A stretch of 36,562 bases of DNA. Source: an uncultured Ruminococcus sp. (lineage in GTDB: Bacteria; Bacillota; Clostridia; Oscillospirales; Ruminococcaceae). The DNA is taken from positions 1 through 36,562 of the forward strand of contig CADALT010000024.1 in assembly GCA_902788785.1 (NCBI GenBank), read 5' to 3'. The notes below the pieces were generated by a model. That model searched no databases. It had not been told where the DNA came from and was given only the letters and a program-made list of their open reading frames with translations. The translations under genes were made by a program, and so were the position numbers. Below are positions 1-7,354 of the stretch, in pieces. Each line of letters opens with the position of its first letter. Position 1 is the stretch's first letter.

Positions 1-165
1 CTATGCCTTTTTTATTCCCATTTCATCAATCACTTTCAACAAAGCTGCACTTTCAACTTTGGCTGTTTTGCCTATTGATTTTTCTTAGCAGGTTTCATAT
101 AAATATTTGCTTTTGTTATTATATCATATTTGCACAAATAAATCAATAGTTTAGCCTGCAATATA

Positions 166-200
166 TAAAAAAAGATGCAAAAGCATAGCCTTTACATCTT
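166..200 (-). terminator. Rho-independent terminator after the PAP2-like gene
   Basis: Read leftward, AAGATG and CATCTT arms (172-177 and 195-200), with an inner AAAGG/CTTTT pairing, are followed by a run of T. It lies directly downstream of the stop codon of the gene at 207-671. Confidence 0.7.
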
Positions 201-206
201 CTATCA

Positions 207-671
207 TTATTTCAGGAAAGCGTTATAAACTATCAGCGAATTCACTATACCCAGCATAACACCTGCTGCGACCTGCGAAGGTGTATGCCCGACGAATTCC
301 TTCAGCTTGACCTCGGGCAGCTTTTCGGAAGCAAACAGTTCAACGGTCTTTATCATCTCATTCAGTATAGTCGCCTGCTTGCCTGTTTCAAGCCGTACAC
401 CCATTGCATCGTGACAGACCACGACTGCGATTATGCCGGCAACGGCGAATTCCACCGTATCAAGTCCCTTGACCAAGCCTATTATCGCTGCAAGAGATGT
501 AACGGTTGCGGAATGTCCGCTTGGCATACCGCCATCACCGAACAGCCTTGACATATCCAGCTTTTTATTGACTATAGCGTGTATGATGGTCTTTAGTACC
601 TGAGCTTCGCCCCAGGAAGCCAGCGCCGTTATCACATATACATTCGAGAACAGTTCATATATATATTTCAT
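207..671 (-). CDS. Divergent PAP2 family protein (DUF212, YuiD-like)
   Basis: A 154-residue integral membrane protein resembling the YuiD/DUF212 branch of the PAP2 (phosphatidic acid phosphatase-like) superfamily. Visible family marks are GDGGMPSGHSA near residues 45-55, the HDAMGVR segment around residue 87, and the HTPSQV motif near residue 128. Hydrophobic segments cover the N-terminus, the middle and the C-terminus. The length matches the family. The ATG follows a GAGGT ribosome-binding site. The gene is monocistronic, with its own promoter and terminator. The substrate is unknown; members are often called acid phosphatase/vanadium haloperoxidase-related, but activity is not established. 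Confidence 0.88.
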   Translation of the reverse strand: MKYIYELFSNVYVITALASWGEAQVLKTIIHAIVNKKLDMSRLFGDGGMPSGHSATVTSLAAIIGLVKGLDTVEFAVAGIIAVVVCHDAMGVRLETGKQATILNEMIKTVELFASEKLPEVKLKEFVGHTPSQVAAGVMLGIVNSLIVYNAFLK

Positions 672-701
672 ATCATTACCTCTTTTGTCTTTAATATTTT
701 T

Positions 702-730
702 ATTATACCATATTTCAGAGCGAATGTAAA
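702..730 (-). promoter_or_regulatory. Promoter of the PAP2-like gene
   Basis: On the minus strand TTTACA (725-730) and TATAAT (702-707) are separated by 17 bp, about 30 bp upstream of the start codon. Confidence 0.7.
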
Positions 731-841
731 GATATTGTCGAAGTTCGGTTTTTCAGCTAAAAATCACATTTTGCAACTGCCCGTTGCGGAATTTCAAACT
801 TTAGTTGGTAGAATTTCACATTAAAATGGACTATAATATAT

Positions 842-967
842 TACAGAAAGAGAGACAACCGAACGGGTGCTGAGAGGCAGTCGTTCAAAACCTTCACCTA
901 AAAAACATATACACCAAAACCACCAAAATTTTACGCCCGAACAAAATTGCTCGGGCGCTCTTTTTTT
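842..967 (+). ncRNA. Candidate small RNA with its own terminator
   Basis: The 386-base gap between two leftward genes holds a compact rightward unit. A TATAAT box (832-837) lacks a clear -35 element. A hairpin follows with arms 861-870 and 877-886 and a six-base loop TGAGAG: ten positions, one mismatch, one wobble. Then comes a C- and A-rich stretch with no evident structure containing CCTTCACCT and ACCACC, and finally a terminator. No convincing ORF is present. The unpaired CCU-type stretch resembles anti-Shine-Dalgarno seed regions of Gram-positive small RNAs. That role is inference; expression is unproven. Confidence 0.5.
934..967 (+). terminator. Terminator of the candidate small RNA
   Basis: Perfect 7-bp GC-rich arms CGCCCGA (934-940) and TCGGGCG (951-957) are followed by CTC and seven T. 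The T-run exists only on the plus strand, so it serves a rightward transcript, although both flanking genes point left. Confidence 0.8.
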
Positions 968-1057
968 AACAAGTCAAGGAGAATTTGGGTAATATGACGG
1001 AATTTATGCAAGCAAATTGCGTGCAAAGCCGTCAGGCGGTAGTTGTGCGGTGTTGCC

Positions 1058-2206
1058 TTAAGCCTTTGCAGGACGCTTATCCGTCAGTGCAGGGCGTTTT
1101 TGTTTTTTCTCCTCTTCTTCAAGTCCTGCTATCAGGGCTTTTTTACCTTGGCTCGCCAGCTGGGAGAGGGCTTTCTTTGCGGCAGCCTGCTGTTCGGGAG
1201 ACAGGGCTTTAAGGGCTTTTATTATAGCTGCAAATGATTTTCGCTTATTCTGGTGCATCCCCTTGAAAGTTTCGCTGTCGGAAGCTTCCAGCACACCGAA
1301 TACGGCATCGACGAAAGTACGTCTGTCCTTATCGTCCAGAGAACTCAGCCAGCTGCTCATAGTTCTGTTTATGAACACGCCTGTTTTTGAGAGTTCTTCG
1401 GCGTAGTCAAAACTATTCGCCCGAACCTGCCAGGAGTATGCCAGATGCTGCATTATACCGCTGGCGGTACTCTTGATTATGCGGTGTTCTATGGTGCCGG
1501 AAAGCAGCTGACCTACCAATGATGACTGGGGTATCACACTGACTATCCTGCCCGACACGGCATTATACTCCTTAGATGAAGTTATCTCGTCCTTGAAGCC
1601 CGGACCGTCAAAGGAATATATGCGCTTTACTCTCTGCTGCATATCCTCGGGACAGAATGCTGCTGCGTATACCGCAAGATTTCCGCCCTTTGAATGTCCG
1701 CCCAGCACGAGAGTACGGGTATCATCTTTAAAATGCTTTTTTATGTATTCCACCGCCATGCACTGGGCAGGTGTTTCGTCCATGAAGCTTATATTGCAGT
1801 CTTCCTTCCAGCCTGCGATAGAACCGTCTGTGCCACGGTATGACACGAAAACGAAGTCATCCAGTATACAGGTCAGGGCTGCGAACTGCAAATCTATGGG
1901 CGGATTGACCACATTCATATATGCGGCGACTTTCATATCAGCAAAACGCTTTGACTCGGACATTTTACGCATCAGCTCCACGTCCTGATCGAAGCTGACT
2001 ATCCTGACTTCTTCGGGTATCTTTTTCGCATCGAACTTAGAATAGACCTCTTTCAGCAAAAGCGGTCCATCCATCTCAGCAGACACTATACCCTCCGCAG
2101 GAAAATAGCTTAGCTGTGCCAGCAGCAAAGCGTCGACCTCATTGAACGGCGATACCGAAAAAGGCACATCGCCCCTCCAGTCAAGATACTCCAGCATATC
2201 TGCCAT
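1058..2206 (-). CDS. DUF2974 (Mbeg1-like) alpha/beta hydrolase
   Basis: About 382 residues, matching the DUF2974/Mbeg1-like group of lipase-fold hydrolases common in Clostridia. The nucleophile elbow LGGHSKGGNL lies around residue 172 (Ser in GHSKG), preceded by the VSYRGTD strand typical of class 3-like lipases. A later FDGPGF strand follows. The C-terminal 60 residues are Lys/Ala/Glu-rich and probably helical. Start: the leftmost ATG abuts AAGGAG with no spacing; the ATG at 2206 (MADMLEY) has an 8-base spacer and is preferred. There is no signal peptide, so it is probably cytoplasmic. The substrate is unknown. Confidence 0.82.
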   Translation of the reverse strand: MADMLEYLDWRGDVPFSVSPFNEVDALLLAQLSYFPAEGIVSAEMDGPLLLKEVYSKFDAKKIPEEVRIVSFDQDVELMRKMSESKRFADMKVAAYMNVVNPPIDLQFAALTCILDDFVFVSYRGTDGSIAGWKEDCNISFMDETPAQCMAVEYIKKHFKDDTRTLVLGGHSKGGNLAVYAAAFCPEDMQQRVKRIYSFDGPGFKDEITSSKEYNAVSGRIVSVIPQSSLVGQLLSGTIEHRIIKSTASGIMQHLAYSWQVRANSFDYAEELSKTGVFINRTMSSWLSSLDDKDRRTFVDAVFGVLEASDSETFKGMHQNKRKSFAAIIKALKALSPEQQAAAKKALSQLASQGKKALIAGLEEEEKKQKRPALTDKRPAKA

Positions 2207-2243
2207 ATCCATCATCTCCTTGATGTTTTTATCTCTTACCGGA

Positions 2244-2272
2244 AGTATAGCACATATTTATGAAAATGTAAA
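2244..2272 (-). promoter_or_regulatory. Promoter of the DUF2974 hydrolase
   Basis: Minus strand TTTACA (2267-2272) and TATACT (2244-2249) with a 17-bp spacer. Confidence 0.65.
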
Positions 2273-2298
2273 GAAAACTATGTCAAAGGTTTATCACT

Positions 2299-2817
2299 TT
2301 AGTGGATATAATCATATTCCGTCTTATCCATATATGCTAGCTGATAGTCACAATCTAAGTCTTCATCTCTATGATCTCTAATTTTATAATCATCCATACT
2401 AGTAAGATTTCCAAGTTTAAACATTCTGGTAAACATCTTACCATTAGCAGAACCTACTGCAACTTTTTCATCATTCTCTAAAACAGCTATATAATATATT
2501 CCTTGATATTCATCTGTTTCTTCAAAAGACACAACTTCCTGACCTGTATGATCTTTGATCACTTTACGTATACACTCTTCCATAGGATACTTTTCTTCTT
2601 CCACTTCTGTTTGTGTTATTTCAGTCGTTGTAGTTTCGGTGGTAGTAGTGGTTTCGGGGACAGTCGTGGTGATGACTTCGGTTGTGGTAGTCTCGGCTGT
2701 GGTCGTAGTTGTGACCGTTGTCTCTGCGGCAGGTGCTTGGGTACTGCCGCAGGCTGTTAACGTTACAGCGGATATTATTACGGCACAAGCAGTAATTATA
2801 GTTTTAATATTTTTCAT
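2299..2817 (-). CDS. Thr-rich lipoprotein of unknown function
   Basis: About 172 residues. The N-terminus is a lipoprotein signal: KNIK, a hydrophobic core, and a lipobox ending LTAC. A 45-residue linker of almost only Thr, Glu and Val follows, a typical wall-spanning linker in Ruminococcus. The C-terminal 100 residues form a small domain (from EKYPMEECIRKVIKDHTGQ to the end) that I do not recognise. It resembles small secreted beta-rich domains with alternating strands. The start at 2817 is chosen because AAAGGAG lies 8 bases upstream. Being a lipoprotein, it should be anchored on the outer face of the membrane. Its promoter carries a perfect operator-like repeat. Confidence 0.75.
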   Translation of the reverse strand: MKNIKTIITACAVIISAVTLTACGSTQAPAAETTVTTTTTAETTTTEVITTTVPETTTTTETTTTEITQTEVEEEKYPMEECIRKVIKDHTGQEVVSFEETDEYQGIYYIAVLENDEKVAVGSANGKMFTRMFKLGNLTSMDDYKIRDHRDEDLDCDYQLAYMDKTEYDYIH

Positions 2818-2854
2818 GATATACACTCCTTTTATTGGTGATTATTATATTTTC

Positions 2855-2883
2855 ATTATAGGACAAATAGTCCTATTTGTCAA
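2855..2883 (-). promoter_or_regulatory. Consensus promoter with internal inverted repeat
   Basis: Minus strand TTGACA (2878-2883) and TATAAT (2855-2860) with a 17-bp spacer. The spacer and -35 box contain GACAAATAG-N2-CTATTTGTC (2862-2881), a perfect 9-bp inverted repeat, as expected for a repressor blocking the Thr-rich lipoprotein gene. Confidence 0.8.
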
Positions 2884-2904
2884 GTATATTTCAAATAAAA
2901 TATA

Positions 2905-2949
2905 TGTAGATATATACATAGTATTTACTTATATCTATGAATATCTACA
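2905..2949. promoter_or_regulatory. Operator-like repeats upstream of the XRE genes
   Basis: TGTAGATAT (2905-2913) and ATATCTACA (2941-2949) are perfect 9-bp inverted repeats, with an extra ATATCTAT copy at 2931-2938. A TATAAT box lies just downstream at 2959-2964. The layout suggests autoregulation by the adjacent Cro-like proteins, which is inference. Confidence 0.45.
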
Positions 2950-2991
2950 CTGTTTCTGTATAATATGTATATAGATGCAAGAGGTGATAAG

Positions 2992-3222
2992 ATGTCGGGG
3001 AAAATAGTAATAACTCTCGATGAATACCGCAAATCGAGGGGTATATCGAAATATAAAATATGCCGTGCCTGCAATCTGCAGCAGACACAGCTGAATTCAT
3101 ACTGCAACAACAAGCTGGCAAGGGTCGATCTTTATGTGCTGACAAGGATATGCGACTTTCTCGAATGTGATCTATCCGACATCATCAAATATATCCCGCC
3201 TGAAAAAGAGGACGTAAAATGA
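2992..3222 (+). CDS. XRE/Cro-type HTH regulator (small)
   Basis: A 76-residue Cro/C1-type helix-turn-helix protein. The HTH spans roughly residues 10-65, with the pattern SKYKICRACNLQQTQLNSYCN, a conserved LARVDLYVLTRICDFLECDLSDIIKY tail, and no other domain. This tail is typical of the short YozG-like XRE family. The ATG at 2992 is preferred over an upstream ATG because GAGGTG lies 5 bases before it. It overlaps the next gene by four bases (ATGA), so the two are translationally coupled. Target genes are not visible; the repeats upstream at 2905-2949 and at 2862-2881 are candidates. Confidence 0.85.
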   Translation: MSGKIVITLDEYRKSRGISKYKICRACNLQQTQLNSYCNNKLARVDLYVLTRICDFLECDLSDIIKYIPPEKEDVK

Positions 3223-3431
3223 TATTTCCAAGAATAAAAGAACTGCGTGAGTACAACGGCAAGACTCAGAAAGAGATATCGGGATATCTTTCCTGCGACC
3301 AATCGCTGTACTCAAAATACGAGCGTGGTGGGCGTGAGGTGCCTGTTATCATCGTAATAAAGCTTGCAAAGTATTATGGTGTGAGTTGTGACTATATCCT
3401 AGGGCTTACAAACAATAAAACACGATACTAA
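3219..3431 (+). CDS. XRE-family transcriptional regulator
   Basis: A 70-residue stand-alone HTH_3 protein: RIKELREYNGKTQKEISGYL, the recognition helix CDQSLYSKYERGGREVP, then IIVIKLAKYYGVSCDYILGLT, the standard XRE end. It overlaps the upstream XRE gene by ATGA and is followed at once by a terminator, so the two form a complete two-gene unit. Two tandem small XRE proteins of different subtypes may regulate as a pair or antagonise each other. No toxin or phage genes are adjacent. Confidence 0.87.
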   Translation: MIFPRIKELREYNGKTQKEISGYLSCDQSLYSKYERGGREVPVIIVIKLAKYYGVSCDYILGLTNNKTRY

Positions 3432-3458
3432 ACTCCTGTTCAGATGCAGGAGTTTTTT
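3431..3458 (+). terminator. Terminator of the XRE pair
   Basis: AACTCCTG (3431-3438) and CAGGAGTT (3447-3454) form a perfect 8-bp stem followed by T. Confidence 0.85.
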
Positions 3459-3536
3459 ATTTAAAAGTTGTTCTGTCCGAGGGGTTTGGGGACAATACAA
3501 TTTTTCAATAATTGTCTTTTTCTTAGCAATCAATAG

Positions 3537-3566
3537 TTAGACTTATGTGGGCGTTGATATTATAAT
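3537..3566 (+). promoter_or_regulatory. Promoter of the GH39 gene
   Basis: TTAGAC (3537-3542), 18-bp spacer, TATAAT (3561-3566). Just upstream, GACAAT (3491-3496) and ATTGTC (3511-3516) form a 6-bp inverted repeat followed by T-rich sequence. It could be an operator or a weak terminator. Confidence 0.55.
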
Positions 3567-3622
3567 AAAGTAAAAGCAAAGATGTCATACCAAATTTGCT
3601 TTTAGATAAGGAGGTCATCTTT

Positions 3623-5101
3623 ATGGAAAAAATAATAGTGAATGACAGCAAAACTTTTGATTTTTATAACAATGTGGATCACTGCGTAGGCACAGGCAGG
3701 CTGGGTCTTGCGCTGACTGAGGAATATCTCTCGCAGCTTAAAATGGTACAGGAGGAGATAGGCTTCAAGAACATCAGAGGACACGGTCTGTTCTCGGACG
3801 ATGTGGCTATTTATCAGGAATATGAGGAGGACGGTGTGACCAAGGTCGAGTACAACTACACCTACATCGACCGCATATTCGACAAGTTCCTTGAACTGGG
3901 CATACGTCCTTATCTGGAACTGGGTTTCATGCCTGAAAAGCTTGCCAGCGGCACTCAGACCATTTTCTACTGGAAGGGCAACACAACTCCCCCGAAGGAT
4001 TACAAGATGTGGACAGATATGGTCATCGCTCTGCTTGAACATCTCCGTGGGCGTTACGGCGAGGAGGTCCTCGACTGGAACATAGAGGTCTGGAACGAGC
4101 CTAATCTGCCGGGTTTCTGGAAAGATGCCGATATGCAGGAATATTTCAAGCTGTTTTTGGAGACTTTCAAGGCTATCAAGGCTTACGACAGCCGTTTCAA
4201 GGTGGGCGGACCTGCGATATGCGGTGTAAAGGACGCTGAATGGATAGAGGCTTTCATGAAGTTCTGCAAAGAGAGCGGCATAAAGCCCGATGCAGTCACA
4301 CGCCACCACTACACTGTGGAATTCCCCGAGAGGATAGGTCACTACGACTACTCTAAGCTTGAAGACCCCTATGCAAGGATAGAAAATCTACAGTCCACAA
4401 GGGATATAGTGGACTCCTTTGACGAGTTCAAGGGACTGCCTATACACATCACGGAGTTCAGTACATCCTACACTCCCAAGGGCGTTATACATGACACTAA
4501 CATCAATGCGGCATATCTTGCACAGCAGCTTTCACGTCTGGGCGATATGAACGAAAGCTATTCCTACTGGACATTCGGCGACGTATTCGAAGAGCAGGGC
4601 GTACCTTTCTCGCTGTTCCACGGCGGATTTGGTCTGGTAGCAGCAGGCAATATACCCAAGCCCACATTCCACACATTCTCTTTCTACAAGCAGCTGAAAA
4701 ACTTTGGCGAGACCTGTGTGTTCAAGGACAACAACACTGTTATAGTCAAGGGTGAAAAGGGCTATGCAGGCATACTCTGGAACATTGACGGAGATGAGTT
4801 TGAGCGCAGTATCGCTCTGCCTGCAAACGGCGAATACACACTCATCACCAAGACCGTTGATGAAGAATGCTGCAATCCGCTGAAGATCTGGCACGATCTG
4901 GGCGAACCTGCTTATCCCACCAAGGAACAGACCGCACTGATACGCTCCTCGGCTTATCCTCTTATAAAGAGCGATATAATTAACGGCGGAGAGTTTGCGG
5001 TGAACGTCAAGAAAAACGGCGTGGTATACTTCGAGCTCACAAAGCGTGAGTATACACCCGACAGAGGTTATGATTACGACAAGGTAATAAACTTCCACTG
5101 A
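3623..5101 (+). CDS. GH39 beta-xylosidase
   Basis: A 492-residue glycoside hydrolase family 39 enzyme, expected to release xylose from the non-reducing ends of xylo-oligosaccharides with retention of configuration. The acid/base Glu lies in VWNEPNLPGFW (E159) and the nucleophile Glu in HITEFSTSY (E278), close to the positions in characterised GH39 xylosidases. A (beta/alpha)8 barrel occupies about residues 20-350, followed by a beta-sandwich. The length is normal and no signal peptide is seen, so it works in the cytoplasm on imported oligosaccharides. The start at 3623 follows AAGGAGG. It is monocistronic, with its own promoter and terminator. Confidence 0.9.
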   Translation: MEKIIVNDSKTFDFYNNVDHCVGTGRLGLALTEEYLSQLKMVQEEIGFKNIRGHGLFSDDVAIYQEYEEDGVTKVEYNYTYIDRIFDKFLELGIRPYLELGFMPEKLASGTQTIFYWKGNTTPPKDYKMWTDMVIALLEHLRGRYGEEVLDWNIEVWNEPNLPGFWKDADMQEYFKLFLETFKAIKAYDSRFKVGGPAICGVKDAEWIEAFMKFCKESGIKPDAVTRHHYTVEFPERIGHYDYSKLEDPYARIENLQSTRDIVDSFDEFKGLPIHITEFSTSYTPKGVIHDTNINAAYLAQQLSRLGDMNESYSYWTFGDVFEEQGVPFSLFHGGFGLVAAGNIPKPTFHTFSFYKQLKNFGETCVFKDNNTVIVKGEKGYAGILWNIDGDEFERSIALPANGEYTLITKTVDEECCNPLKIWHDLGEPAYPTKEQTALIRSSAYPLIKSDIINGGEFAVNVKKNGVVYFELTKREYTPDRGYDYDKVINFH

Positions 5102-5112
5102 TAATATCAAGA

Positions 5113-5150
5113 CAAGGGGCTGTTGCGCAGTTGCAGCAGCCCCTTGTTTT
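5113..5150 (+). terminator. Terminator of the GH39 gene
   Basis: CAAGGGGCTG (5113-5122) and CAGCCCCTTG (5137-5146) form a perfect 10-bp stem followed by TTTT. Confidence 0.85.
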
Positions 5151-5547
5151 AATCATATTTTGATATTATATAGTCGGGACGTACTGCGTCCTTATCGAGT
5201 GTCCATTCGCCGTCATGATATGCATAGCAGACCGTGCCGATATCGCCTGACTGCACCCAGATATTATAGTTATCTTTTTCCCAGCAGACACCGTAGAAAT
5301 CAAGCTTTCGCACAGGCTCAAAGTAGAAGACCTCTTTGCCGTCGGCATCGGTTATGGATATGCCGACCATATTATCTTTGAATACGGGAGTGCTCTCATA
5401 TTTAAAGTCATAGCTCTGACATATACCGATGTAGAAGCTGCCGAAGTGTTCATTAGTCACTGCTTCATTCTCGGAGTTATCCCTGCCATTATGCGAGCAC
5501 GAACCCAACATTATACAGGCAGCTGCCATTATGAGCGCCCTTTTCAT
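5149..5547 (-). CDS. Small lipoprotein of unknown function
   Basis: A 132-residue protein with a short signal peptide and lipobox (IMLGSC), giving a mature lipoprotein of about 115 residues. The body has many short beta-like segments and aromatic residues (FYIGICQSYDF, VFYFEPVRKLDFYGV, NIWVQSGDIGTVCYAY). I do not recognise the family. Its ATG overlaps the stop of the upstream FAD reductase by one base (TGATG), so it is translationally coupled to it. Close coupling suggests a shared job, but the reductase lacks an export signal. Confidence 0.65.
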   Translation of the reverse strand: MKRALIMAAACIMLGSCSHNGRDNSENEAVTNEHFGSFYIGICQSYDFKYESTPVFKDNMVGISITDADGKEVFYFEPVRKLDFYGVCWEKDNYNIWVQSGDIGTVCYAYHDGEWTLDKDAVRPDYIISKYD

Positions 5548-7214
5548 CAGAGTGCTCCCATGGCGTGCTTAGCAGCTATCATGCCGAAGGTATAGCATCT
5601 GCCCAGCGAAAGACCTGTCTGGTGGAATGGGTAATCTCCGCCGCCGTAGAAAGGTCCGCCCAGATTGCCCACACAGTACAGACCGTCTATGGGCTTGCCG
5701 CACTCGTCCAGCGCCTGACCGTTCTCATTCACCACAACGCCCGAAACTTCCGCAGATACACGTATATGCTTGCGTGCGCCCCAGAAAGGTGCTTTTTCTA
5801 TCTTATGCATATACTTCGCAGGCTTGCCCATATCCTCATCTATGCCCGTTTCACAGAGTTCGTTATATCTGTCGATGGAGGCTTTCATTTTATCATAGGG
5901 CAGACCCAGCTCAGCCGCAAGTTCTTCCAGGGTATCACAGCGGTGCAGGTCGATAAGGTTTTTGAAAACGCCCTGCGGATCTTCAACAGCCCCGGGAATG
6001 AACTTCTCCATTACAGCAGGCGGTACCATGCCGCTTACAAATTCGTCCTTATCCCAGTTTACATAGTCGCTGTCATATATCGCACAGTACCAGCCCTTTG
6101 AACCGTCCCGGTGGTCGGCATCGAGCATACTGCCCTTGAATGAAGGCTGGGTCTTCAGGATATTTCCCATGTAGACAAATCCCGTATACTCATTGGTGAA
6201 ACGCTCGCCCTCCATATTCAGGAACAAGAAAGGCTCTTCAAACATCAGTGCGGAGTCGAAATCGTGCATCATTTTGGTATGACCGATATTCTCCATCTTA
6301 GCGCCTGCGCTGATGGCAAGCACATGACCGTCGCCTGTTTTGCCGAACTGTTTCTTATCGAACTCGGCAATATCGGGACACCAGCGGCTGACCATCTCGG
6401 GATTATTGGTATAATCGCCTGTGGCAAGTATGACCGCCTTAGATGCATTGAACTGTATGTATTCGCCGTCCTTGGTCTTGCCTATAACACCTGTGACTCT
6501 GCCGTTTTCTTTCAAGAGTTTCACCGCAGGGGTCGAGAAGAAAGGCTCCAGCTGAGGGTGCTTTTCCCTGACATTATCCAGCACCTTGCGCAGTGCATGG
6601 CCTACGTTCTTGGGCTTGGGACCTACCCAGGGCGCCCAGAAATAGCAGTGGTCATCGCCGTAGTCATAGCTTTGCTCCCTGTCCTTCCAGACACCTGTGA
6701 AATCGCCGCTGGTGCTGATGAACGCACAAAGACCCTCGCCGTCGTTGAGAAGCTTTGCGCTCTCCTTATTGTTATCGACCTTGCTGCCGTCACCGTACTC
6801 GGTCTCCTTAGTCATGCCTGCACGGTTCCAGAACCACATCATGGCTTCCTCGGAGTGTTCTGCATAGGCACGAAGCTGTTTGGTATCAGCTCTCCAGTCG
6901 CAAAGACCGTTGGTGTGATGTATCCACTTCGCTATACCTGCCTTGGTGGAACGTGATTTGATTATGGCTGAACCGCAGTTGCCCTGGGATACCACACCGC
7001 TGGCTTTTTGCAGCAGTGCGACCTTAGCGCCCAGTTCAGCTGCCCAGCCTGCCGCAGGAACACCTGCTGCACCTGCGCCCACCACAACGATATCGTAGTC
7101 AAGCACCTTTGAGGGCACTATATCGCCCAATTCACAGCACGAAGCGTCTACCTCATCAAGGGTAAGACCCTTTGGCACATCACATTCTTTGTTGATATTC
7201 TGTCTCTCTTCCAT
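5547..7214 (-). CDS. FAD-dependent oxidoreductase (fumarate reductase/succinate dehydrogenase flavoprotein-like)
   Basis: A 555-residue FAD_binding_2 family flavoprotein. The dinucleotide-binding motif VVVGAGAAGVPAAGWAAELGAKVALLQK lies near residues 43-70. A second FAD contact, ILATGDYTNN, is near residue 280, and the C-terminal GLYCVGNLGGPFYGGGDYPFHQTGLSLGRC is the usual FAD-clamping end. The capping domain probably supplies the substrate residues (RYNELCETG, PFWGARKHIRVSAE). Such enzymes reduce fumarate-like alpha,beta-unsaturated acids (fumarate, urocanate, acrylate analogues) or act on ketosteroids. The substrate cannot be read here. No FMN-binding or cytochrome domain is fused and there is no Tat signal. 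Expression runs from a strong promoter with an operator-like repeat. Confidence 0.83.
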   Translation of the reverse strand: MEERQNINKECDVPKGLTLDEVDASCCELGDIVPSKVLDYDIVVVGAGAAGVPAAGWAAELGAKVALLQKASGVVSQGNCGSAIIKSRSTKAGIAKWIHHTNGLCDWRADTKQLRAYAEHSEEAMMWFWNRAGMTKETEYGDGSKVDNNKESAKLLNDGEGLCAFISTSGDFTGVWKDREQSYDYGDDHCYFWAPWVGPKPKNVGHALRKVLDNVREKHPQLEPFFSTPAVKLLKENGRVTGVIGKTKDGEYIQFNASKAVILATGDYTNNPEMVSRWCPDIAEFDKKQFGKTGDGHVLAISAGAKMENIGHTKMMHDFDSALMFEEPFLFLNMEGERFTNEYTGFVYMGNILKTQPSFKGSMLDADHRDGSKGWYCAIYDSDYVNWDKDEFVSGMVPPAVMEKFIPGAVEDPQGVFKNLIDLHRCDTLEELAAELGLPYDKMKASIDRYNELCETGIDEDMGKPAKYMHKIEKAPFWGARKHIRVSAEVSGVVVNENGQALDECGKPIDGLYCVGNLGGPFYGGGDYPFHQTGLSLGRCYTFGMIAAKHAMGAL

Positions 7215-7243
7215 TTTCCGAAATGATCCTTTCGCTCAATTTG

Positions 7244-7304
7244 CCGAACGCTGCATACGTTCGGTATCAATATTTATTATAACACATTTTATTCATGCTT
7301 TCAA
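7244..7304 (-). promoter_or_regulatory. Promoter and operator of the FAD reductase gene
   Basis: Minus strand TTGAAA (7299-7304), 17-bp spacer, TATAAT (7276-7281). Just past the expected transcription start lies CCGAACG-N7-CGTTCGG (7244-7264), a perfect 7-bp inverted repeat placed where a repressor would block elongation. Confidence 0.75.
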
Positions 7305-7315
7305 TACCACACGTT

Positions 7316-7348
7316 AAAAAATGCCGTTTCATAGGTACGAAACGGCAT
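7316..7348 (-). terminator. Terminator of the LytTR operon
   Basis: ATGCCGTTTC (7321-7330) and GAAACGGCAT (7339-7348) form a perfect 10-bp stem. Read leftward it is followed by a T-run (7316-7320). Confidence 0.85.
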
Positions 7349-7354
7349 TTCATA

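Noticed and set aside
4-84. C-terminal end of a gene at the left edge, minus strand
   Set aside because: A 27-codon open frame ends at position 1-3, but an in-frame stop lies at 85-87 and there is no start or ribosome-binding site, so it may only be a remnant.
861-900. TPP-riboswitch-like CTGAGAG segment
   Set aside because: GGGTGCTGAGAGGC looks like part of a TPP element, but the rest of the conserved core (the TGAACCTGAT region) is absent, and no thiamine gene follows.
985-1212. ORF starting with TTG behind AAGGA
   Set aside because: Most of it lies antisense to the DUF2974 gene, its product is low-complexity and unrecognised, and it follows a terminator.
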